Position numbers and translations under genes: made by a program | Shown here: positions 5,650-10,189 of the stretch, piece after piece | How positions within the stretch are numbered: the first letter of the stretch is position 1 | Layout of the letters: each line of letters starts with the position of its first letter | Notes under the pieces: generated by a model | The model's database searches: none | The model's input: only the letters and a program-made list of their open reading frames with translations | What the model was told of the DNA's origin: nothing | Assembly (NCBI GenBank): GCA_024695225.1 | Contig: JAILIO010000004.1 | Span: 1-10,189 of the forward strand | Length of the DNA: 10,189 nucleotides | Direction of reading: 5' to 3' | Source of the DNA: Lachnospiraceae bacterium | GTDB lineage: Bacteria > Bacillota > Clostridia > Lachnospirales > Lachnospiraceae

Positions 5650-7254
5650 TTGTCACGGTTCAAGACCAGACTCCTTATATTTTTCGTGTGCGCCGGATGT
5701 TTTTCTCTGTGCTTTTATTTGCGCTACCTTTATGTCGAGGGGCAAAAGAAAAATACTCCGATCCCTCACAACTATCACGAATACAGACCGGATATATCAG
5801 GAGAGGACCCGCTTAAATATCTGAGTAAGGATTTTATGGTGCAGGAAGGATTTATTACAAACCTTCCCATAGTGATCATGGAAATAGACGGGGAACTGCC
5901 TGATTACAAGGACTTTGAGGGAAGTGAAGAGGTAGTTTATGATACGGATCCGTACACCACAGGTCACATAGAGGTGATCGACACAGGTACCGGGGTAAAC
6001 AGGGTTAGCGACAAACCTGAAAATGTCTCTGAAATGCGTATCAAGAAAAGAGGGCACACGTCCTACAGCTACGACAAAGAGCAGTATCTCCTGAAACTGG
6101 TAAATGAAAACGGAGACAAGAACGAACTGAACCTGCTGGGAATGGGGGACGGAGCGGACTGGGTGCTGAACGGTTCCATGGCTGACAAGAGCATGCTCAG
6201 GAATTATCTGGCATACAGGATCAGCGCAGAGATAATGGATACAGCACCCGACTGTGAATTCTGCGAGGTCATGATCAGGAAGGACGGAGGCCTGGAATAC
6301 GAAGGTGTCCTCCTTTTGACAGAGGCTGTGTCCAGAGGGAAGACCCGGGTAAACATAGAACCATATAATCAGTCAGACGACTTTTCCAGTTATCTGATAC
6401 GCAGGGACAGATATACATCCTTTGATCCCATGCTGGATACCTATGGGAGGCTCAATGGATATGCGCCGGAATACATAGGGGTCAAGTATCCCGGAAAGTC
6501 CAGATACGATGAGAAGATAAAAAAGTTCATTGAAAAGGATTTCTCCAGGGTGGAGATGGTACTCTATTCAAATACTTTCAGGACCTTTGAGACCTACAGC
6601 AAATACATAGATGTCCAGTCCTTTATCGATTATTTTCTTTTGAATGAATTCTTTGGGAATTACGATGCGGGAAATCATTCCACATATATGTACAAGTCTG
6701 AAAGAGGAAGGCTTAAGATGGGACCGGTCTGGGATTTTGACCAGGGCATGGACAATTACTTTGCGGAGGCCATGAACGTGGGAAATCTGGCTTTTCAGAC
6801 AAAACCTCTCTACGACAGGCTCACGCTGGATCTTAAATTCGTCCGTCAGCTGGAAAAAGAGTACAGCATCCTGAGACGGAGCACCCTTGACGAGGACCAT
6901 GTATATGCCGTCATGGATGAGGCCATAGCATACCTGAAGTCCGCCAGGACAAGGGAATGGTACAGGTGGGCTGCTGATTATCTGGACGATTCAGGGAGAA
7001 ATCCGGGCAATTATTACCTTCAGGACGATATAAAACAGGGCTTTGTGCTCACCAGGATGAACAAACACTATTACGATGAGATAGCTGTAATAAAGAATTA
7101 TATCCACAAGCACGGGGCGGCAATGGGTCCCGACATTAAACAGCTGGAAGAACTTACAGAATTTGACACCACCGGAAATGTGGCTAATCTGGCGGTGCTT
7201 ATGATAGCGGCAGTGCTTTTCTTTGTGCCGCTGGTATTGGTGGGGAGAAAATAG
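5650..7254 (+). CDS. CotH-family kinase, membrane-anchored
   Basis: A 534-residue protein of the CotH family, atypical protein kinases that phosphorylate exported proteins; in Bacillus, CotH phosphorylates spore-coat proteins. An N-terminal basic stretch and hydrophobic helix (about 8-27) act as signal-anchor, and a second helix at the C-terminus (511-531) is followed by GRK, so the catalytic domain is held outside between two anchors. Family motifs are MRIKKRGHTSY (129-139), YLLKL with K149, MADKSMLRNYLAYR (177-190), YEGVLLLTE (217-225), DYFLLNEFFGNYDA (327-340) and GPVWDFDQGMDN (358-369), the last carrying the paired metal-binding aspartates D362 and D364. The TTG start immediately follows the DUF4956 stop (TAATTG) with only a distant GGAG (5634-5637), suggesting translational coupling; it gives a good signal anchor. 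The natural substrate is unknown. Confidence 0.88.
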   Translation: MSRFKTRLLIFFVCAGCFSLCFYLRYLYVEGQKKNTPIPHNYHEYRPDISGEDPLKYLSKDFMVQEGFITNLPIVIMEIDGELPDYKDFEGSEEVVYDTDPYTTGHIEVIDTGTGVNRVSDKPENVSEMRIKKRGHTSYSYDKEQYLLKLVNENGDKNELNLLGMGDGADWVLNGSMADKSMLRNYLAYRISAEIMDTAPDCEFCEVMIRKDGGLEYEGVLLLTEAVSRGKTRVNIEPYNQSDDFSSYLIRRDRYTSFDPMLDTYGRLNGYAPEYIGVKYPGKSRYDEKIKKFIEKDFSRVEMVLYSNTFRTFETYSKYIDVQSFIDYFLLNEFFGNYDAGNHSTYMYKSERGRLKMGPVWDFDQGMDNYFAEAMNVGNLAFQTKPLYDRLTLDLKFVRQLEKEYSILRRSTLDEDHVYAVMDEAIAYLKSARTREWYRWAADYLDDSGRNPGNYYLQDDIKQGFVLTRMNKHYYDEIAVIKNYIHKHGAAMGPDIKQLEELTEFDTTGNVANLAVLMIAAVLFFVPLVLVGRK

Positions 7255-8685
7255 ATGCTCTTTTCAAGCCTGGTATTTCTCCTATATTTCTTTCCTGTAA
7301 CGGTTCTGGTGTATTATCTGCTTTCATTTTCCAGAACCCTGCAGAACGTGTGGCTCCTGATAATGAGCCTTATTTTCTATGCCTGGGGCGAGCCGGTCTA
7401 TGTTTTGCTTATGATCGCGTCCATACTGCTGAATTCCCTTGCGGCCTACTGGGTGCAAAAGGCCGGGAAGGACGGTGTTAAGAAATTAATACTTGTGATA
7501 GTGGTGACATTAAATCTTCTGTCTTTATTTATATTCAAGTATCTGGGGTTTGTGGCGGGCATACTGAATTCCGCAGGGCTAAAGGTCACTGTGCCGCAGA
7601 TGACGTTGCCGATCGGAATATCCTTCTACACCTTCCAGGCGCTGTCCTACGTGGTGGATGTGTACAGAGGGGATACTGACGCAGAGAACCCCTTCAACGT
7701 GGGTCTGTATATCGCCTTCTTCCCGCAGCTCATCGCAGGTCCCATCATCCAGTACCGCACCATCTCAGACCAGATCAGGAACAGGAAGTCCTCAGTCAGG
7801 GGATTTACACTGGGGCTTTGCCGCTTTGTGACCGGCCTTGGCAGGAAAGTGCTTTTGGCAAATGCCTTTGCCGCCATGGCGGATCACATATTTACGCTGT
7901 CAGCCATAGGAAATGAAAGATATGCCGTGCCTGCAATGCTCGCCTGGCTTGGGAGCATCGCCTACAGCCTGCAGATCTTCTATGATTTCTCAGCTTATTC
8001 GGATATGGCTATCGGACTGGGGGCCATCTTCGGCTTCCGCTTCCCGGAGAACTTCAACTATCCTTATATCGCGGATTCCATCTCTGACTTCTGGCGCAGA
8101 TGGCACATATCCCTCACAAGCTGGTTCAGAGAGTATGTGTACATTCCCCTGGGCGGAAACAGGGTGGCAAATCAGGACTATATGGTGAGAAATATATTTG
8201 TGGTCTGGCTGCTGACCGGTATTTGGCACGGAGCAAATATAACCTTCATATTCTGGGGGATGTTTTATTTCCTCATGCAGCTGGCGGAGAGGTTCTTTGA
8301 TTTTCCTTCAAAGACCACGAGACCCTGGGTACGGCATCTGTATTCCCTGCTGATAATAAATTTTGCCTGGGTCATATTCAGGGCGGACTCCCTGTACCAG
8401 GCGGGGAGATTTTTCAGGAATATGTTTGCGCTGAACAATAACGGCGTGTATTCAGATCTGTGTATGCTGCTGTTAAAGGAAAACTGGCTGCAGCTGACTC
8501 TCGGAATACTGTTCTGCATGCCCGTGGGTCAGATCATTGAAAAGTACACATATGACCATCCGGAAAAATTCAGGTCAAAGGTGATAAACGTGCTGTATGC
8601 GCCTTTCCTGCTTTTGATATTTGCGCTTTGCCTGGCAAGCTTGTCCAGCGGAAGCTACAACCCGTTCATTTACTTTAATTTCTGA
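7255..8685 (+). CDS. MBOAT-family O-acyltransferase (AlgI/DltB-like)
   Basis: A 476-residue polytopic membrane protein of the MBOAT family in its AlgI-type branch, which passes acyl groups, usually acetyl, across the membrane for O-acylation of exported polysaccharides or teichoic acids. The two key histidines are visible: H284 in FWRRWHISLTSWFREY (279-294), followed by VYIPLGGNR (295-303), and H325 in LLTGIWHGANITF (319-331). Many hydrophobic segments span the rest. The C-terminus SYNPFIYFNF is typical of this branch, and the length is in the normal 450-500 range. The ATG directly follows the CotH stop TAG, with GGGGAG (7242-7247) inside the CotH gene as ribosome site, so translation is coupled. 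The downstream DHHW gene encodes the usual extracytoplasmic partner. Acetyl as the donor group and the polymer substrate are inferred. Confidence 0.93.
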   Translation: MLFSSLVFLLYFFPVTVLVYYLLSFSRTLQNVWLLIMSLIFYAWGEPVYVLLMIASILLNSLAAYWVQKAGKDGVKKLILVIVVTLNLLSLFIFKYLGFVAGILNSAGLKVTVPQMTLPIGISFYTFQALSYVVDVYRGDTDAENPFNVGLYIAFFPQLIAGPIIQYRTISDQIRNRKSSVRGFTLGLCRFVTGLGRKVLLANAFAAMADHIFTLSAIGNERYAVPAMLAWLGSIAYSLQIFYDFSAYSDMAIGLGAIFGFRFPENFNYPYIADSISDFWRRWHISLTSWFREYVYIPLGGNRVANQDYMVRNIFVVWLLTGIWHGANITFIFWGMFYFLMQLAERFFDFPSKTTRPWVRHLYSLLIINFAWVIFRADSLYQAGRFFRNMFALNNNGVYSDLCMLLLKENWLQLTLGILFCMPVGQIIEKYTYDHPEKFRSKVINVLYAPFLLLIFALCLASLSSGSYNPFIYFNF

Positions 8686-8693
8686 CGACCATT

Positions 8694-10004
8694 ATGAATG
8701 CTGAGAGAGAAGAGAAAAGAAACAATGTAAAAAAGAACAATGCTATTGAGATGTACATGCTCAGGAAGTACATCTTTGCAGCTGTGTTCATCATGCTTTT
8801 ATTCTGCTTTTTCGGCGTCAACCTGTACATGAACGGAGTGCCCATCGCAGATCAGGTTGAGAAAGCTGTAGAATACTACGACAGGCAGGACAGGGAGGGC
8901 AAAAACGAAATACTGTACTGGGCAGATCTGGGAAGCAGCATAGTCTCCAAGTGCGAGGGAGCGGTAAATGATAACCTGATCTTTTCAAAAGAACTCCTTT
9001 GGCTGAATGGCTTTTATGCAAGACTACAGGGGAAGCATGAGATAAATGACTTCAAATACTTCAAGGATTCTGAAGGCTATATGCAATATGCCGCCTTCTA
9101 CCGGGAGGAGGACGACAATGTGTTTGAGTACGCAGCCAGAGTGAGGAAACTGAAGGATTCGGTGGCTGCAAATGACACAAAGGTGATCTATGTGATCACG
9201 CCATCAAAATACACTCCCGGAAAGACAAAACTGCCTGCCGGGACTCCCATAAATGACCCCAATCCAGTGACGGACGAACTGATAATGAACCTGAACCGGC
9301 TGGGGATAGATACGCTGGACCTCAGGAATGCAGGTATTTTTGACTGGATGACTTATGAGGATGCCTTTTTCAAGACAGATCACCACTGGACCATACCCGC
9401 AGCTTTCGTGTGTGCGAATGTGCTGAACAACACATTAAAACAAAGGTTTGACATCGACCTGGACCCGGACGGGATCACCCTTGATATGAAGAATTACAGG
9501 GTCGAAAAGTATGACAATGTCATGTTCGGTTCTATGGGACGTGGCTCCGGACTGGGTTTTGTGGACAAGGAACCCTTTACTGCCATGTGGCCCAAATATG
9601 AATGTCATTTTGACAGGGTCAGCATGCGAAATGTGGAAGGGTATGAAGAACATAAATACGGTGATTTTACCGAAGCTCTGATGCATACCGATGTGTTCCT
9701 GAATAAAGATGTGTATTCGGATTCTTATTATTCACTTTACCTGAACGGACTTAATTATTATGATCATATTGAGAATCTGGACTATCCTGACAGACCGAAG
9801 GTGTTGTACATAAGAGACTCTTATTTCTCCCCCGTGATATCCTTCCTGGCTGCCGGGTGCGGAGAGATCGATGCTGTCTGGTCTCTGGAGGATACGGGGC
9901 TTCTGGATATAGGACAGGTAGTGTCCGGTGACACTTACGACTTGATAGTTCTGGAGACATACCCTTACAATATAAATGACGAAGCATTCAATTATTTCAG
10001 GTAA
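8694..10004 (+). CDS. DHHW family protein (AlgJ/AlgX-like O-acetylation factor)
   Basis: A 436-residue protein with a basic N-terminus, one signal-anchor helix (about 25-46) and a large extracytoplasmic domain. The signature TDHHW (228-232) within FFKTDHHWTIPAA gives the family its name and carries the Asp-His part of an SGNH-hydrolase-like site. The matching serine is probably S376 in VLYIRDSYFSP (370-380), after the strand typical of this fold. Proteins of this kind (AlgJ, AlgX and relatives) take acyl groups delivered by an MBOAT partner and transfer them to an exported polysaccharide. The partner gene ends 8 bp upstream. No clear Shine-Dalgarno precedes the ATG at 8694, so re-initiation after the MBOAT stop is likely; a later start at M20 or M22 would still keep the anchor helix. 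It is the last gene in the window and is followed by a giant palindrome. Confidence 0.88.
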   Translation: MNAEREEKRNNVKKNNAIEMYMLRKYIFAAVFIMLLFCFFGVNLYMNGVPIADQVEKAVEYYDRQDREGKNEILYWADLGSSIVSKCEGAVNDNLIFSKELLWLNGFYARLQGKHEINDFKYFKDSEGYMQYAAFYREEDDNVFEYAARVRKLKDSVAANDTKVIYVITPSKYTPGKTKLPAGTPINDPNPVTDELIMNLNRLGIDTLDLRNAGIFDWMTYEDAFFKTDHHWTIPAAFVCANVLNNTLKQRFDIDLDPDGITLDMKNYRVEKYDNVMFGSMGRGSGLGFVDKEPFTAMWPKYECHFDRVSMRNVEGYEEHKYGDFTEALMHTDVFLNKDVYSDSYYSLYLNGLNYYDHIENLDYPDRPKVLYIRDSYFSPVISFLAAGCGEIDAVWSLEDTGLLDIGQVVSGDTYDLIVLETYPYNINDEAFNYFR

Positions 10005-10025
10005 GCGAGGGTATTACACAGTGCG

Positions 10026-10189
10026 GACTATGAACGATGAAAATGAACGATGAAAATGAACGATGAAAATGAATTATGCAAATGAATGATGCAAATGATC
10101 GATGTACAGAATAAGATCATTTGCATCATTCATTTGCATAATTCATTTTCATCTTTCATTGTCATCGTTCATTTTCATCGTTCATATTC
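10026..10189. repeat. Giant near-perfect inverted repeat (75-bp arms, 14-nt loop)
   Basis: Left arm 10026-10100 pairs with right arm 10115-10189 around the loop at 10101-10114. I find 72 of 75 positions complementary; the mismatched pairs are 10028/10187, 10054/10161 and 10061/10154. The arm reaches the last base of the window, so it may be longer. The sequence is AT-rich, has frequent stops in all frames and encodes nothing convincing. In RNA it would form a very long hairpin just after the DHHW gene, able to end transcription or protect the 3' end; no T-run is visible on either side. In DNA it could extrude as a cruciform. It could also be a small mobile element (MITE-like), but target duplications cannot be checked here. 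Confidence 0.93.
10031..10108 (+). repeat. 13-bp tandem repeats inside the palindrome
   Basis: Six units in phase: TGAACGATGAAAA three times (10031-10069), then TGAATTATGCAAA, TGAATGATGCAAA and TGATCGATGTACA (to 10108), the last running into the loop. The mirror-image array occupies the right arm. Because 13 is not a multiple of 3, each unit shifts the frame, arguing against a coding repeat. Confidence 0.85.

Noticed and set aside
5995..6006. GTAAACAGGGTT shared with the third tandem-repeat unit (2958-2969)
   Set aside because: Inside the CotH gene it simply encodes VNRV. One 12-base match without extension is best treated as chance.
10026..10189. CRISPR array
   Set aside because: The 13-bp units abut without spacers, are too short for CRISPR repeats, and are arranged as mirror images around a loop. 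No cas gene is present.
10026..10189. Insertion sequence end
   Set aside because: No transposase fragment is present, and terminal repeats normally flank a gene rather than a 14-nt loop. A MITE-like origin remains open but cannot be shown here.

Overview
The window looks like a stretch of chromosome from a low-to-mid-GC Gram-positive anaerobe, most likely a Clostridia / Lachnospiraceae-type bacterium. The basis is AG-rich Shine-Dalgarno sites (AGGAGGTG, GGAGGGG), frequent AGG/AGA arginine and ATA isoleucine codons, two TTG starts, AT-rich intergenic DNA, and a gene set (VTC-domain polymerase, DUF4956, CotH kinase, MBOAT plus DHHW protein) that I associate with that group. This taxonomic call is inference; no rRNA or marker gene is present. 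All confident genes are on the + strand.

Region 1 (1-2978) holds a MoxR-type AAA+ ATPase and a NorD/CbbO-like von Willebrand A (VWA) protein, the classic ATPase/MIDAS pair. The ATPase has an unusual Walker A (Asn instead of Ser/Thr after the Lys). The 3' end of the VWA gene is the first copy of a three-unit tandem repeat of about 69 bp. Copies 2 and 3 lie beyond the stop codon, in the same frame, and still encode variants of the same C-terminal tail.

Region 2 (2974-4085) holds a small soluble protein of unknown function behind a perfect TATAAT box, and a five-helix membrane protein with a highly charged cytosolic tail. The latter has a good sigma-A-type promoter so close to its ATG that the mRNA may be leaderless.

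Region 3 (4138-10004) is a five-gene run: a soluble VTC-type polyphosphate polymerase domain, a DUF4956 membrane protein, a membrane-anchored CotH-family kinase, an MBOAT O-acyltransferase and a DHHW (AlgJ/AlgX-like) extracytoplasmic protein. After a 132-bp gap between the first two, the remaining genes are separated by 0-8 bp. The reading offered here is one envelope-modification module: phosphate polymer synthesis inside, a membrane partner, extracytoplasmic phosphorylation by CotH, and O-acetylation of an exported glycopolymer by the MBOAT/DHHW pair. The combined function is inference.

Region 4 (10005-10189) is non-coding and almost wholly a giant near-perfect inverted repeat: 75-bp arms, 3 mismatches, 14-nt loop, each arm built from 13-bp tandem repeats. 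It runs to the window edge.
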